From the NCBI RefSeq assembly GCF_014192475.1, contig NZ_JACHXZ010000003.1:310001-374000 (forward strand): 64,000 bases of DNA. The letters run 5' to 3'. This stretch comes from Simiduia aestuariiviva. Its GTDB lineage: Bacteria; Pseudomonadota; Gammaproteobacteria; Pseudomonadales; Cellvibrionaceae. Each line of letters starts with the position of its first letter. Position 1 is the first letter of the stretch. A program made the translations under genes and the position numbers. This document shows, in pieces, positions 35,343 through 46,020 of this stretch. The notes under the pieces are model-generated. The model saw nothing but the letters and a program-made list of their open reading frames with translations, did no database searches and was not told the DNA's origin.

Positions 35343-36226
35343 TGCCACAAAACGACTTTCTAAATGCACTACAAGAGCCTTGGCTCTATATTCCTGCCAT
35401 CACTGTTTTGGGGCTGATGATTGGCAGCTTCCTAAATGTGGTAATTTACCGTTTGCCACTGCTGTTAAAACGCAATTGGCAGGCGGAATGTTGCGAATTG
35501 ATGGGCACCCAGCCTGCCGAACAACCTCAAGATTTCAATCTCGCATTTCCAAATTCTCACTGCCCTCAATGCAAGGCGGCCATTAGCCCACTGCATAACG
35601 TTCCTATCATTAGCTACTTAGTGTTGGGCGGCAAATGCCACGCTTGCAGAAACCCAATATCCATTCGATATCCGTTGATTGAGCTTACTACGGCGCTGCT
35701 GAGCCTTGCGGTGGCCTGGCACCTTGGCGCCAGCCTCGAAATGCTGGTAATGCTGCCATTTACCTGGGCCTTAATTACCTTAACGATGATTGACGCCGAC
35801 ACCATGCTGTTGCCGGACGACATCACACTGCCTCTGCTCTGGGCGGGCTTGATAATTAATAGTTTTGGCTGGATTACCGATTTTCAAAGCGCGTTTTGGG
35901 GAGCCGTACTGGGTTACGGTGTGCTTTGGTCTGTGTTCTGGTTATTTAAACTCGTCACAGGCAAGGAGGGTATGGGTTATGGCGACTTTAAACTCCTGGC
36001 GGCATTGGGCGCATGGTTAGGCTGGCAGGCGCTGCCACTGGTTATTCTATTATCGTCGCTAGTAGGCGCTGTAATCGGTATCAGCATGATTATGCTCCGC
36101 GGCCAAGATAAACAAATTCCAATACCCTTCGGCCCTTACCTCGCCATTGCCGGCTGGATTGCGATGATGTGGGGCGACCAAATTACCGCCTATTATTTGG
36201 CGGCCTCGGGGATTTCCGGCCAGTAG
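35342..36226 (+). CDS. pilD: Prepilin peptidase/N-methyltransferase PilD
   Basis: 294 residues, about eight transmembrane segments. The cytoplasmic loop has two zinc-binding pairs, CPQC and CHAC, present in the bifunctional enzymes. The catalytic aspartates are in MIDADTMLLPDD and GYGDFKLL. It cuts prepilins after Gly and methylates the new N-terminus, serving PilA here and type II secretion pseudopilins if present. The ATG overlaps the pilC stop by one base. Confidence 0.97.
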   Translation: MPQNDFLNALQEPWLYIPAITVLGLMIGSFLNVVIYRLPLLLKRNWQAECCELMGTQPAEQPQDFNLAFPNSHCPQCKAAISPLHNVPIISYLVLGGKCHACRNPISIRYPLIELTTALLSLAVAWHLGASLEMLVMLPFTWALITLTMIDADTMLLPDDITLPLLWAGLIINSFGWITDFQSAFWGAVLGYGVLWSVFWLFKLVTGKEGMGYGDFKLLAALGAWLGWQALPLVILLSSLVGAVIGISMIMLRGQDKQIPIPFGPYLAIAGWIAMMWGDQITAYYLAASGISGQ

Positions 36227-36227
36227 A

Positions 36228-36842
36228 ATGAACAATCATGTACCTGTCTACGGATTGACTGGTGGAATTGGCAGCGGGAAAAGCACCGCCGCCAAATTTT
36301 TCCGAGATCTAGGCATCCCTGTCATTGATGCCGACCAAATTGCCCGCGATGTTGTGGCACCGAACACCCTCGCACTGTCCTCCATTGCAGACCACTTTGG
36401 GGCTGATATCCTATTGCCCGACGGCCAATTAGATCGAAAGGCATTGCGAGCCATCGTTTTCAATAACGCCGCAGAAAAATCTTGGCTCGAGAATCTGCTA
36501 CACCCATTGATTCGCACGGCAACGCAAACGCGGCTCTCTGAACCGACAGATGCGCCCTACCGCCTGCTTGAATCCCCGCTCCTATTGGAAACCAATCAAC
36601 ATCAACTCGTAGAGGCGGTGATCTTGGTGGATGTTGCGCGAAATACGCAACTGCAGCGGGCAATGGCTCGAGACAACAGTAGCCAAGCCCAAATTGAAGC
36701 GATTATCGATAGCCAACTTTCCAGAGAGCGAAAACTGGAGCTAGCAAATTTCGTGCTCGACAATGAAGGCAGCGAGCAAGCGCTGTTAAATGAAGTGACT
36801 GCGTTACATACACAACTTGTAGCCACTGGCCAAGGCGATTAA
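36228..36842 (+). CDS. coaE: Dephospho-CoA kinase
   Basis: 204 residues. P-loop [11 protein letters not shown] at residues about 9-19, then [12 protein letters not shown] and [11 protein letters not shown], and [13 protein letters not shown]-type sequence for the CoA site. It adds the 3' phosphate, the last step of CoA synthesis. It follows pilD by one base, the common pilD-coaE-yacG order. Confidence 0.96.
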   Translation: MNNHVPVYGLTGGIGSGKSTAAKFFRDLGIPVIDADQIARDVVAPNTLALSSIADHFGADILLPDGQLDRKALRAIVFNNAAEKSWLENLLHPLIRTATQTRLSEPTDAPYRLLESPLLLETNQHQLVEAVILVDVARNTQLQRAMARDNSSQAQIEAIIDSQLSRERKLELANFVLDNEGSEQALLNEVTALHTQLVATGQGD

Positions 36843-36882
36843 GCTAACGGTCCATTACTGCACTAGAACACACTTCAACACT

Positions 36883-37092
36883 ATGGATACTCCCAAAAAA
36901 CCGACATCTTTAGCCTGCCCAATTTGTAAATCACAAGTATTGTGGACCGAGGACTTTCCTGCCCGCCCCTTTTGCTCAGAGCGTTGCCGACTTATTGATC
37001 TAGGCGACTGGGCCACTGAGTCCCATCGCATTGCTGGCGACCCTGTTGTTGACGATCTCATGAGTGATGATCTGGAAGGCAAGCTGCACTAG
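36883..37092 (+). CDS. yacG: DNA gyrase inhibitor YacG
   Basis: 69 residues. One zinc finger from CPIC and [14 protein letters not shown], with Cys ligands spaced as in YacG. The E. coli protein binds the GyrB C-terminal domain and blocks DNA binding by gyrase. Last gene of the pilBCD-coaE set; convergent with the Nudix gene 16 bases on. Confidence 0.94.
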   Translation: MDTPKKPTSLACPICKSQVLWTEDFPARPFCSERCRLIDLGDWATESHRIAGDPVVDDLMSDDLEGKLH

Positions 37093-37108
37093 ACACGCAA
37101 TCAGAATA

Positions 37109-38077
37109 CTAAGCCCACCAGTGTTTAACAAAAGCCACACCCTGAGCACCGCCTCGCTTCGCGCGAGCTGTATCACTGGCAGTCAAACCACCCAGCGCAT
37201 ACACCGGTAATCCCGCAGGCTCAGCTATTTGAGTGAAACCAGACCACCCCAGCAATTGCTCCGGCAAGTATTCCTTCGTCGCCTTTACGGGTGATAAGAG
37301 CGCAAAGGTTAAGCCCGAACGGGCGGCCATTTGCACTTCATCAGAGCCATGGCAAGATGCCGAGATCCAACTGCCTTTTTGAAACTCCGCCTTAGCATTT
37401 AGCAGTGAGCTCAAGAAAGCCGCTTGAAAGTGCACTCCGTAATGCGGCTTGCGCCCTGCAAATGCCAGCGCGCTCTCTAGGTCGCCCTCGAACCAGTCCG
37501 AATGCCACTGCAAATGCACAGAATCTAGAATCTCGAGCTCGTCAAGACGTTGCTGAATCAACTCTACTCTGCAGGACACTGCTAGCGGTCGCAATATAAA
37601 TAGCTTGGCACCCAGCTCCGACGCTCGCACAATACGCGCAATATACTCATCTACGGAATTACCGCCGCCAGTAATAAAGCATTGATCAGGCAGCATCGCC
37701 GCGTTGACGATCGGGTAATTGGCCGCTGGGAATGAATAGTTTATAAGTTCTGCAGCCGCCACCCAGCGAACCTCCTGCCCCTCGCGCCCCGATGCATTGC
37801 CAGTAAATTCGCTGACGGTCCAAACATCCAATCGAACCGATTTGTCAGTGTAGTCGTGATGAATTTGAATGAGTGGCTCAGCGTCGGTCACTTCAATATC
37901 CAACTCTTCACGCAATTCCCGCACCAGCGCATCGCGCGCCGATTCGCCAGCCTCTAACTTGCCACCGGGAAACTCCCACAGGTTTCCCATATGTACATGC
38001 GCTGGCCGCTTAGCGATTAAAATACGTCCATGTGAATCGCGAATAACCGCCGCCGCAACATGAATGACACTCGCCAA
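37109..38077 (-). CDS. Nudix hydrolase fused to a thiamine-phosphate-synthase-like domain
   Basis: 322 residues from the TTG at 38077, preferred because GGAG lies 8 bases upstream; the ATG at 38101 overlaps argJ by 20 bases and has no ribosome site. Residues 1-125 are MutT-like: HVAAAVI, ILIAKRP, then the Nudix box from GGKLEAGE to REELDIE. Residues about 135-320 resemble ThiE/TenI: LFILRPLAVS, LHWHSDW-like stretch, ISASCHGSDEVQMAAR, LLSPVKATKEYLPEQLLGW and PVYALGGLTASD. The fusion is common in Pseudomonas relatives. It probably cleanses 8-oxo-dGTP; the second domain's role is unclear. Confidence 0.9.
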   Translation of the reverse strand: MASVIHVAAAVIRDSHGRILIAKRPAHVHMGNLWEFPGGKLEAGESARDALVRELREELDIEVTDAEPLIQIHHDYTDKSVRLDVWTVSEFTGNASGREGQEVRWVAAAELINYSFPAANYPIVNAAMLPDQCFITGGGNSVDEYIARIVRASELGAKLFILRPLAVSCRVELIQQRLDELEILDSVHLQWHSDWFEGDLESALAFAGRKPHYGVHFQAAFLSSLLNAKAEFQKGSWISASCHGSDEVQMAARSGLTFALLSPVKATKEYLPEQLLGWSGFTQIAEPAGLPVYALGGLTASDTARAKRGGAQGVAFVKHWWA

Positions 38078-38081
38078 AACC

Positions 38082-39302
38082 TTAGCTCCGGTAATCTGCA
38101 TTTATTTTTATATAGTCATAGGAAAGATCTGTGGTCCAAACGGTATCTTTTGCTTGCCCCATTCCCAAATCAATCTTAATTTCAATATACACTTCGTTCA
38201 TAACCGCCTGCCCTTGCGCCTCGGTATATCCAGCCGCACGACCACCAGATTCAACAATTAGTACGTCACCCAAATGCACCCTAACTTTTTCGGCGTCCAG
38301 ATCAGCTACACCCGCATAGCCAATTGCAGCCACGATGCGACCCCAGTTTGGATCGCTCGCAAACAGTGCCGTTTTTATGAGCGGCGAGTGTGCAACGGCG
38401 TAGGCAATTTTAGTTGCATCTGAACGTTCGCGTGCGCCCGTCACTTCAACTGTTACAAATTTCGTTGCACCTTCGCCGTCTTCAACAATCGCCTTTGCCA
38501 ACGATTGATGCACCTCAATAACGGCGGTTCGCAATAATTGATAGAGCTCACAGACCTGATCAGAAACAGTTGGCAAAGTCGTCTGTCCGGTGGCAATTAA
38601 GACGCCCGAATCATTTGTAGACGTATCACCGTCTACGGTAATGCGATTAAAGGAGAGATCAGTGGCTTCGCGCAATAGTGCCTGCAATATCGGCTTTTCA
38701 ACGCGCGCATTGGTGGCCACATAGCCCAGCATGGTTGCCATATTTGGCCTTATCATGCCCGATCCTTTGGCTATACCTGTGACGACAATGGTTTCACCTA
38801 AATAACTAAAGGAAACACTGGCCCCTTTAGGTCGAGTATCGGTCGTCAAGATACCATGGGCGGCATTTTCCCACTGGTCTTCAGCTAAGCCACTTGTCGC
38901 TGTAGGTAAAGCCGCTAAAATCTTTTGCACCGGCAGTGGTTCGCCAATAACGCCCGTTGAAAAGGGCAAAACATCACTCGGCGCACAGCCCACCGATTCT
39001 GCAACAGCCTTACATACGGTTTCCGCATCACCCAGCCCTGCTTGGCCAGTACACGCATTGGCATTGCCGGTATTGGTTACTAAATAGCGGGGATTACCCT
39101 CAGCAAGTCGTTGCTTACACAGCGTAACAGGGGCCGCACAAAATGCATTGGTGGTAAATACACCCGCTATGGTTGACTCAGGGGCGGCCTCCATAATCAC
39201 TAGATCACGGCGACCGGGGCGCTTTATACCCGCACTTGCGACGCCCAACTTAAAGCCAGGAACCGAGTACATTTTGGGAAATCTTGCTTCACCTATTGCC
39301 AT
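38082..39302 (-). CDS. argJ: Bifunctional ornithine acetyltransferase / N-acetylglutamate synthase
   Basis: 406 residues from the ATG at 39302 (MAIGEARFPKMY), where GGTGAG lies five bases upstream; a GTG at 39311 is open too. TNTGNANACTG and GKGSGMIRPNMATMLGY are family marks. The Ala-Thr bond in NMATML is the autocleavage site, and that Thr becomes the nucleophile of the beta chain. TSTNDSGVLIATG follows. It recycles the acetyl group in arginine synthesis. Directly upstream of the Nudix gene. Confidence 0.97.
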   Translation of the reverse strand: MAIGEARFPKMYSVPGFKLGVASAGIKRPGRRDLVIMEAAPESTIAGVFTTNAFCAAPVTLCKQRLAEGNPRYLVTNTGNANACTGQAGLGDAETVCKAVAESVGCAPSDVLPFSTGVIGEPLPVQKILAALPTATSGLAEDQWENAAHGILTTDTRPKGASVSFSYLGETIVVTGIAKGSGMIRPNMATMLGYVATNARVEKPILQALLREATDLSFNRITVDGDTSTNDSGVLIATGQTTLPTVSDQVCELYQLLRTAVIEVHQSLAKAIVEDGEGATKFVTVEVTGARERSDATKIAYAVAHSPLIKTALFASDPNWGRIVAAIGYAGVADLDAEKVRVHLGDVLIVESGGRAAGYTEAQGQAVMNEVYIEIKIDLGMGQAKDTVWTTDLSYDYIKINADYRS

Positions 39303-39387
39303 AACGCTCACCCATGAAAACAGTAATAGAAGGACTTAGTGTACCGTAACTCTATGGCAATCCCAGTGGCAACAGGCACTTCTTACA

Positions 39388-39420
39388 ACAAAAAAGGCTG
39401 CACTAGGCAGCCTTTTTTGT
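39388..39420. terminator. Bidirectional terminator between secA and argJ
   Basis: ACAAAAAAGGCTGC and its perfect complement GCAGCCTTTTTTGT enclose a five-base loop (ACTAG). T runs follow on both strands. It ends secA, whose stop is 12 bases away, and insulates argJ. Confidence 0.9.
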
Positions 39421-39432
39421 CACTTTGCAGTG

Positions 39433-42129
39433 TTACGTCAACTTACCATGACACTGCTTATATTTTTTTCCTGATCCGCATGGGCAGTTATCATTTCGCC
39501 CAATTTTCTGACCAGGCCTCACAAAGGGTTGCGCTTGCTCTGGTGATTGCGGCGCTTCTCCCATTGCATTCATCTCAGCATGCTGCAATTGCAGCTTTTG
39601 CTTGGCCAGCGCCTCTGCACGGCGACGCTCCATTTCATCAATCTGTTCCTGGGTAATTGGCTCTACACGGGCGAGAATCTTGATGACTTCCAGCTTAATC
39701 GTGTTGAGCATGCTCTGAAACAATTCAAAGGCTTCACGTTTGTATTCTTGCTTTGGATTGCGCTGCGCATAGGCACGCAACCCAATACCTTGGCGAAGAT
39801 GATCCATGGACGCCAAGTGTTCCTTCCACTGCATATCCAGTACTTGCAGCATGATTTGGCGTTCAATATCTTTGATAACCTCGCCAATTCGCGCAGACTT
39901 TTCGTCGTATGCCTTTTGCGCTGCCTCTAAGACACGCTCACGTATGGTGGCCTCATGTACGCTTTTATCTTCATCCAACCATTGCTGGATGGTCAACTTT
40001 AAACCCAGCTCAACATCGAGGTTAGACTCTAAACCAGCGATATCCCACTGCTCTTCCATGCTTTGCGGTGGGATAAATCCGTCAATAATATCGTTCACAA
40101 CATCACCACGAATGGCGGTTATGGTATCGGTAATATTATCGGCCTCTAACAACCCATTGCGCTGTTGATACACAATTTGTCGCTGGTCGTTGGCAATATC
40201 ATCGTATTCAAGCAATTGTTTCCGAATATCAAAATTGCGCCCTTCAACCTTGCGCTGCGCTTTCTCAATCGCATTGGTCACCATGCGGTGTTCAATGGCC
40301 TCACCTTTTTCCATGCCCAGCGCTTTCATGAAGTTTCGCACGCGGTCCGATGCAAAAATTCGCATCAAACTATCTTCCAAGGATAGGTAAAAGCGCGACA
40401 TGCCCGGATCGCCCTGACGACCAGCACGGCCGCGGAGCTGATTATCAATACGGCGGGACTCATGTCGCTCGGTACCAATAATATGCAGACCACCTGCCTC
40501 AATCACTTGATCGTGGCGCTTCTGCCAGTCGGCCTTCAACGTGTTAACAAGATCTTCCGATGGATTATCTAAGGCTGCCAGCTCTGCTTCCCAGTTGCCG
40601 CCCAGTACAATATCGGTGCCTCGGCCAGCCATATTGGTGGCGATGGTGACGGCGCCGGGGCGTCCAGCTTGTGCAATGATCTCAGCTTCTTTTTCGTGAA
40701 ACTTTGCGTTTAGCACCTTGTGGGGAATACCTGCCTGCTTAAGGCGCGCCGACATCATTTCTGATGTTTCAATTGAGGCTGTACCTACTAAAACCGGAGC
40801 GTTTTTTTCTATGCAGGACTTCACATCCTCCACAATGGCATCGTACTTCTCAGCGACAGTTAAGAAAATTAGGTCGTTTAAATCCTTTCGCTGGATGGGC
40901 TTATTGGTGGGGATTACGACGACGTCTAAACCGTAAATTTGACGGAATTCAAATGCTTCAGTATCCGCAGTACCGGTCATACCCGACAACCCGGAATACA
41001 GGCGGAAATAGTTCTGGAAGGTGATCGACGCCAGTGTCTGGCTTTCGTTCTGAATATTCACCCCCTCTTTGGCCTCTAACGCCTGATGCAATCCTTCGGA
41101 AAGGCGGCGACCCGGCATTGAGCGGCCGGTATGCTCATCAATCAAGACCACTTGATTGTCTTGCACAATGTAATCCACATTCGCTTGAAAGAGGGTGTGG
41201 GCCTTAAGCGCTGCGTGCACATGATGCAGTAAGCTCAAATTAGTTGCAGCGTAAAGGCTGTCTTCTGGCTGCAGCATTCCGGCCTTGATCAGCATGTCTT
41301 CAATGGCCTGATGGCCATCTTCCGTGAGCTCGACCTGACGGGCTTTCTCATCTAACTGATAATGGCCCGGCTCTTCCTCGGTAGGCGCCTGCAGCTTGGG
41401 AATCAAGCCATTCATTAATCGGTAAAGCTCGGAGCTGTCTTCAGCCGCGCCGGAAATGATCAGCGGGGTACGCGCTTCATCGATAAGAATCGAGTCAACT
41501 TCATCGATTACCGCAAAATTCAGCTCACGCTGAAAACGATCCTCCAAGCGTAATGCCATATTGTCGCGCAGGTAATCGAAACCAAATTCGTTGTTGGTGC
41601 CGTAGGTAATATCTGCTTGATAAGCCTTACGCTTTTCTTCTGCGTCCTGCATGGAGCGGATAACACCTACCGAAAGGCCTAGAAAGTTGTATAGCGGTGC
41701 CATCCATGCGGCGTCACGGGCGGCGAGGTAATCGTTAACAGTAACGATATGAACGCCTTTGCCTGAAATAGCATTCAAGTAGGCCGCCAGTGTAGACATC
41801 AAGGTTTTACCTTCACCTGTGCGCATCTCGGCAATGCGCCCTTCGTGCAATGTCATACCACCGATCAGCTGAACATCGAAATGACGCATGGACATAACGC
41901 GTCGAGATGCTTCGCGACACACAGCAAAAGCTTCAGGCAATAGGTCGTCTAAGGTTGCGCCCTGCTCGTGGCGCTGTTTGAATTCTTCGGTCTTTGCAGC
42001 TAACTGCACATCGTCGAGTTGCTTTAGCCCTTCTTCCAGGTCATTGATTTTCTTAACAACCTTGCCCATTCGCTTAAGTTCGCGATCGTTTTTTGTGCCA
42101 AAAATGGCCTTTAGCATCTTGCTAATCAT
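39433..42129 (-). CDS. secA: Preprotein translocase ATPase SecA
   Basis: 898 residues, full length. Walker A region [22 protein letters not shown]-type [28 protein letters not shown] and [21 protein letters not shown] all stand. The C-terminus ends in the zinc-binding [13 protein letters not shown] that contacts SecB and lipids. It drives proteins through SecYEG. It is preceded by the M23 peptidase gene; no secM-like arrest peptide is seen upstream. Confidence 0.99.
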   Translation of the reverse strand: MISKMLKAIFGTKNDRELKRMGKVVKKINDLEEGLKQLDDVQLAAKTEEFKQRHEQGATLDDLLPEAFAVCREASRRVMSMRHFDVQLIGGMTLHEGRIAEMRTGEGKTLMSTLAAYLNAISGKGVHIVTVNDYLAARDAAWMAPLYNFLGLSVGVIRSMQDAEEKRKAYQADITYGTNNEFGFDYLRDNMALRLEDRFQRELNFAVIDEVDSILIDEARTPLIISGAAEDSSELYRLMNGLIPKLQAPTEEEPGHYQLDEKARQVELTEDGHQAIEDMLIKAGMLQPEDSLYAATNLSLLHHVHAALKAHTLFQANVDYIVQDNQVVLIDEHTGRSMPGRRLSEGLHQALEAKEGVNIQNESQTLASITFQNYFRLYSGLSGMTGTADTEAFEFRQIYGLDVVVIPTNKPIQRKDLNDLIFLTVAEKYDAIVEDVKSCIEKNAPVLVGTASIETSEMMSARLKQAGIPHKVLNAKFHEKEAEIIAQAGRPGAVTIATNMAGRGTDIVLGGNWEAELAALDNPSEDLVNTLKADWQKRHDQVIEAGGLHIIGTERHESRRIDNQLRGRAGRQGDPGMSRFYLSLEDSLMRIFASDRVRNFMKALGMEKGEAIEHRMVTNAIEKAQRKVEGRNFDIRKQLLEYDDIANDQRQIVYQQRNGLLEADNITDTITAIRGDVVNDIIDGFIPPQSMEEQWDIAGLESNLDVELGLKLTIQQWLDEDKSVHEATIRERVLEAAQKAYDEKSARIGEVIKDIERQIMLQVLDMQWKEHLASMDHLRQGIGLRAYAQRNPKQEYKREAFELFQSMLNTIKLEVIKILARVEPITQEQIDEMERRRAEALAKQKLQLQHAEMNAMGEAPQSPEQAQPFVRPGQKIGRNDNCPCGSGKKYKQCHGKLT

Positions 42130-42226
42130 GATAATTCCGATAGTACGTACAGGTTTTCCGCCAGCCGGCAGTTAAAGGGTGACAAGTAAACAGAAAGGAG
42201 CCCGCGAACGCAAGGGCTGGCAGGCC

Positions 42227-43159
42227 TCAGCGGGCCGCGCGATGGATATAAGCTGCTGGATCGACAGGGCGACCGTGCTTGTATACTTCAAAATGAACGT
42301 GCGGACCGGTTGACCGGCCGCTAGTGCCCATCAGAGCAATGACTTGGCCCTTTTTAACGATATCGCCAACTTTCACTTTCACATCTGAATTATGTGCGTA
42401 GCGAGTAGAGAATCCGTTGCCGTGGTTGATCTCGACCAAATCACCATAGCCATGGCGCTTGCCCGCCCAAGTAACCACTCCAGCCGCAACCGAGATAACG
42501 TCTGAGCCTAATTTACCGGCAAAATCAACACCTGAATGCCAAGCTACACGCCCAGTAAACGGGTCAGTTCGGCGCCCGTAACGAGAAGACATCCAGCCTT
42601 TGGTAACGGGCCGGCCAGCAAGAAATACATCGTTTTGAATTTTCCGCTTGGCCAGCAACGCCTCAAGTATTTCCAGTTGCTGTTCACGGCTTTCAATTTG
42701 GTCTGTCAGCTGATCGATCGCCTCAAGAAATTCGGGCGCGGCAAAGGCGTCGCCGAGTGAGGCTGACTCTGGGCCACCCAGCGCGGGCGGTTGGCTAAAG
42801 TCAAATTCGCCCTCATCCAGTTTGGCAATGGTTGTCAGCCGCTCACCAAGCGCATCAAGCCGAACGAGCCTGGCTTGTAGCTCTGCCATCCGCAAAGTGA
42901 TTGCGGCTAACTGCTGCTGCGCATGGCGGCGCGTTTGCGCTACTTGCTCTTTTTGCTCGGTCAAGCCTTGATTCCAAGTCTTGGCCGTGTCCGCGGTAAA
43001 TAGATCTGCGCCATCGCCGCGCGCCCACTCTAGGCCCGCAACAACACCAACCCCGGCGGGCAATCCGATTAAGCAGGCAGACAGTAACGCACGCGTCCAC
43101 CCACCCAGCGTAAAGCTGCGGGTGCTTCCGTGACGTTGACTGACCAGAATTACTTTCAT
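42227..43159 (-). CDS. Envelope M23 (LytM) peptidase with coiled coil
   Basis: 310 residues. Transmembrane anchor at about 22-45, coiled coil at about 65-125 (QEQVAQTRRHAQQQ-like) and again at 150-180, then an M23 domain. Zinc ligands are His and Asp in HSGVDF and His in HVHFEV, the second ligand set HxH being complete, so it should be an active endopeptidase on peptide cross-links. Its place between lpxC and secA matches PA4404 of P. aeruginosa. It probably acts in wall growth or division. Confidence 0.92.
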   Translation of the reverse strand: MKVILVSQRHGSTRSFTLGGWTRALLSACLIGLPAGVGVVAGLEWARGDGADLFTADTAKTWNQGLTEQKEQVAQTRRHAQQQLAAITLRMAELQARLVRLDALGERLTTIAKLDEGEFDFSQPPALGGPESASLGDAFAAPEFLEAIDQLTDQIESREQQLEILEALLAKRKIQNDVFLAGRPVTKGWMSSRYGRRTDPFTGRVAWHSGVDFAGKLGSDVISVAAGVVTWAGKRHGYGDLVEINHGNGFSTRYAHNSDVKVKVGDIVKKGQVIALMGTSGRSTGPHVHFEVYKHGRPVDPAAYIHRAAR

Positions 43160-43441
43160 CGGGCCTACTTGGTTTGATTAAACAACGGTGAGTTTACTTG
43201 TTGTTATGGGTCGATGGCCTATAAAGCAAGTTAAGCACATTTACTCAGCTATTCGCCGAGACCAGCGCATTCTATGCGCCTAACGGCCAGACTTCCGTCT
43301 ATGGCATCACAATCACCGCAGACGCCGCAACTAAAGTACGAGATGAAGCGCCCAAAGCACCACATTCCAACAACGATCAATTGAAATATGGCATATAAAT
43401 CAAGGAATTACCAACGATAAGAAACAAACAACCTTAATTGC
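43160..43441. other. Gap between lpxC and the M23 gene, no dciA
   Basis: 282 bases with no convincing ORF. Pseudomonads have a DUF721 (DciA) gene here. GCGCAT/ATGCGC (43265-43279) is a perfect 6-bp hairpin with a three-base loop but no T run. The M23 promoter must lie in the left part. Confidence 0.5.
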
Positions 43442-44353
43442 TTACATGGCCAAAATAGGCTTAATGTAAGAAATAGGTGCCGCCTTCTCATCTTCAAAGG
43501 TCACCACTTCCCAGGCATCTTCTTGCGCAATCAATTGACGCAAAGATTTATTATTTAATGCGTGCCCAGATTTGTGTGCTTTAAATTCGCCGATTAGGCT
43601 ATTGCCCAGCAAATAGAGATCGCCAATGGCGTCCAATACTTTGTGTTTGACGAACTCATCTTCGTAACGCAAGCCGTCTTCATTCACCACGCGATAATCG
43701 TCGACCACAATCGCGTTATCAACACTGCCACCTTTAGCCAAGCCTTTCGAGCGCAGGTATTCGATTTCGTGCATAAAACCAAATGTGCGGGCGCGACTCA
43801 CTTCTTTAACAAAAGAAGTACTAGAAAAGTCCAAGCTCGCATTTAAGGTGCGACCGTTAAATACTGGGTGATCAAAATCGATGCTAAAGGTTACTTTAAA
43901 GCCATCAAACGGCAAAAAAGAAGCGACTTTATCGCCATCTTTCACCACAACAGGGCGTTTAATTCGAATAAATTTCTTAGCCGCCTTTTGCTCTTCAATA
44001 CCTGCAGACTGGATTAAAAAGACGAAGGGGCCAGCACTACCGTCCATAATAGGCACTTCAGGCGCCGATACTTCCACAATGGCATTATCGATACCGAGAC
44101 CCGCCATGGCGCTAAGCAAGTGCTCAACGGTCGACACACGCACATCGCCCTTCACCAAAGATGTGGACAGCGTGGTATCTCCCACATTGGCCGCTTTGGC
44201 TTCGATTTCAACCACAGGGTTTAAATCGGTACGGCGAAATACAATGCCCGTGTCAATTGGCGCGGGTTTCAGCGTGAGGTAAACCTTTTCACCCGTGTGC
44301 AGGCCCACGCCTGTCGCTCGAATGGGGTTCTTTAAAGTGCGCTGTCTGATCAT
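43442..44353 (-). CDS. lpxC: UDP-3-O-acyl-N-acetylglucosamine deacetylase LpxC
   Basis: 303 residues. Zinc ligands: His in [11 protein letters not shown], then [14 protein letters not shown] (His and Asp). [10 protein letters not shown] and FRRTDLNP open the protein as usual. It commits UDP-acyl-GlcNAc to lipid A. In E. coli its level is set by FtsH acting on the C-terminal tail; here the tail ends [11 protein letters not shown]. It follows ftsZ after 415 bases. Confidence 0.98.
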   Translation of the reverse strand: MIRQRTLKNPIRATGVGLHTGEKVYLTLKPAPIDTGIVFRRTDLNPVVEIEAKAANVGDTTLSTSLVKGDVRVSTVEHLLSAMAGLGIDNAIVEVSAPEVPIMDGSAGPFVFLIQSAGIEEQKAAKKFIRIKRPVVVKDGDKVASFLPFDGFKVTFSIDFDHPVFNGRTLNASLDFSSTSFVKEVSRARTFGFMHEIEYLRSKGLAKGGSVDNAIVVDDYRVVNEDGLRYEDEFVKHKVLDAIGDLYLLGNSLIGEFKAHKSGHALNNKSLRQLIAQEDAWEVVTFEDEKAAPISYIKPILAM

Positions 44354-44768
44354 ATTTCACCGTGTCTATAAAAGTGTTGATGGCGCATCCATTTCGCACG
44401 GGCGCCGAAATCCATACCTATCGGGGTAAATTCCACCCCTATGTGCGGTTAATTTGCAGTTAGCACTGCTGGCCCTTCTATATATAGAGGGGACAAAAGA
44501 GCCAATCAGCACTGCCGCTGCCCGCTTAAGGCCAATGAATTCCGGCATTCAAGCCCGCCATTCAACTTGAGTGGCCAGCACTCACGCTAAATAGCCAAAG
44601 CCTGATGAGAAATCCGCTCCAGACCCTTGGTAATTGGCCAATTAATCTTGGCAAATCGGCCAAACAGCCCAAATTCTCTGGAAAGCGGCGAATATTACCA
44701 AAAATAGGACACTTAAACCAACACTTAAGTTCCAAATCCTATTTAGCCAATATTCACTTCTCACCCGT
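44354..44768. other. 415-bp ftsZ-lpxC gap with lpxC promoter region
   Basis: No real ORF. Near ftsZ it holds a hairpin (separate entry). The middle has TTGGCT and, leftward, TATATA around 44476-44504, a possible lpxC promoter on the minus strand. GGGGT and ACCCC (44423-44439) form a short dyad just downstream that may fold in the leader. Confidence 0.45.
44702..44744 (-). terminator. Probable terminator after ftsZ
   Basis: Reading leftward, AAATAGGA pairs with TCCTATTT (8 bp) and, inside, CTTAA pairs with TTAAG. Five T follow. It lies 25 bases beyond the ftsZ stop and would separate the division cluster from lpxC. The stem is AT-rich, so termination may be partial. Confidence 0.55.
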
Positions 44769-45935
44769 TCAATCAGCCTGACGACGCAAAAATGCGGGAA
44801 TATCGAACAGCTCCATATCCTTCTCTTGAGCCGCGACGGCGGTAGCACCACCACCCGCGGCCGCTTGCTTGCGGCGCTGATAGGTGGGCGTATCAAAATC
44901 TTCCGGTGAACCGACCTTTTGACGCGCCGTATTATCCACGACTACTGACGCCTTAGGTTTTGGCGCCTCTTCCTTCACGACTGGACCCAATCCCGTGGCA
45001 ACCACCGTGACGCGGAGCTCATCTTTCATCTCAGGATCAATTACCGTACCTACTACAACCGTAGCATCTGCTGAAGCAAATTCACCGACGGTATCGCCCA
45101 CTTCGGTAAATTCACCCAGCGACAGATCGATACCCGCGGTGATATTAACCAATATACCGCGTGCGCCCTGTAGATCGACATCTTCAAGCAGCGGGCTGCG
45201 AATCGCCGCTTCTGCGGCTTCACGGGCTCGATTCTCTCCAGAAGCGACACCTGTACCCATCATAGCCATGCCCATTTCTGACATAACCGTGCGCACATCC
45301 GCAAAATCGACATTGATCATACCGGGGCGAATAATCAGATCAGCGATGCCTTGTACCGCCCCCAGCAACACATTGTTAGCTGCTTTAAACGCATCCAACA
45401 AGCTCGTCTTAGTCCCCAAGACCGACAGTAATTTCTCATTGGGAATGGTGATTAATGAATCAACGCGCTCAGATAATTCGCGAATACCGGCATCCGCAAT
45501 CGCCATGCGCTTCTTGCCCTCGAAAGGAAACGGTTTGGTGACGACCGCCACCGTTAAGATTCCCATTTCACGCGCAACTTCCGCAACCACTGGGGCACCG
45601 CCAGTTCCTGTACCGCCGCCCATGCCTGCGGTAACAAAAACCATATCGGCACCTTCCAAAATTTCGGCAATGCGCTCGCGGTCTTCCATGGCAGCTTGAC
45701 GACCCACATCGGGATTAGCGCCTGCACCCAAACCTTTGGTCATCGAATTGCCAAGCTGTAACACAGTTTTAGCATCGACATCTTTAAGCGCTTGTGCATC
45801 GGTGTTTGCACACACAAACTCAACGCCTTCAATATCACTGGCAATCATATGTTTAACGGCATTACCGCCACCGCCACCGACACCAACAACTTTAATCACC
45901 GCATTCTGCGGTACGCTATCGACTAGTTCAAACAT
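44769..45935 (-). CDS. ftsZ: Cell division GTPase FtsZ
   Basis: 388 residues. Tubulin signature [13 protein letters not shown] near residue 108, T1 loop [13 protein letters not shown], and T7 synergy loop sequence [12 protein letters not shown] variable linker leads to the C-terminal peptide [11 protein letters not shown], the site for FtsA and ZipA. It polymerises at midcell to form the Z ring. Last gene of the mur/fts cluster, 85 bases after ftsA. Confidence 0.99.
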   Translation of the reverse strand: MFELVDSVPQNAVIKVVGVGGGGGNAVKHMIASDIEGVEFVCANTDAQALKDVDAKTVLQLGNSMTKGLGAGANPDVGRQAAMEDRERIAEILEGADMVFVTAGMGGGTGTGGAPVVAEVAREMGILTVAVVTKPFPFEGKKRMAIADAGIRELSERVDSLITIPNEKLLSVLGTKTSLLDAFKAANNVLLGAVQGIADLIIRPGMINVDFADVRTVMSEMGMAMMGTGVASGENRAREAAEAAIRSPLLEDVDLQGARGILVNITAGIDLSLGEFTEVGDTVGEFASADATVVVGTVIDPEMKDELRVTVVATGLGPVVKEEAPKPKASVVVDNTARQKVGSPEDFDTPTYQRRKQAAAGGGATAVAAQEKDMELFDIPAFLRRQAD

Positions 45936-46020
45936 GGTTTATCCCCTCTATTGTAGCGATTTCCAAATCTATCCAATTCAATTCGTGCACATCAACTATT
46001 TGTATCATTGACATATCACC

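Noticed and set aside
42130-42226. secM-like arrest peptide upstream of secA
   Set aside because: No FxxxxWIxxxxGIRAGP-like sequence; the upstream gene is an M23 peptidase.
43274-43384. 36-codon plus-strand frame in the lpxC-M23 gap as a dciA remnant
   Set aside because: The sequence has no likeness to DUF721, and no ribosome site precedes it.
44995-45699. Plus-strand ORF of 234 codons opposite ftsZ
   Set aside because: Ser/Thr/Pro-rich product typical of an antisense frame; ftsZ is complete on the other strand.
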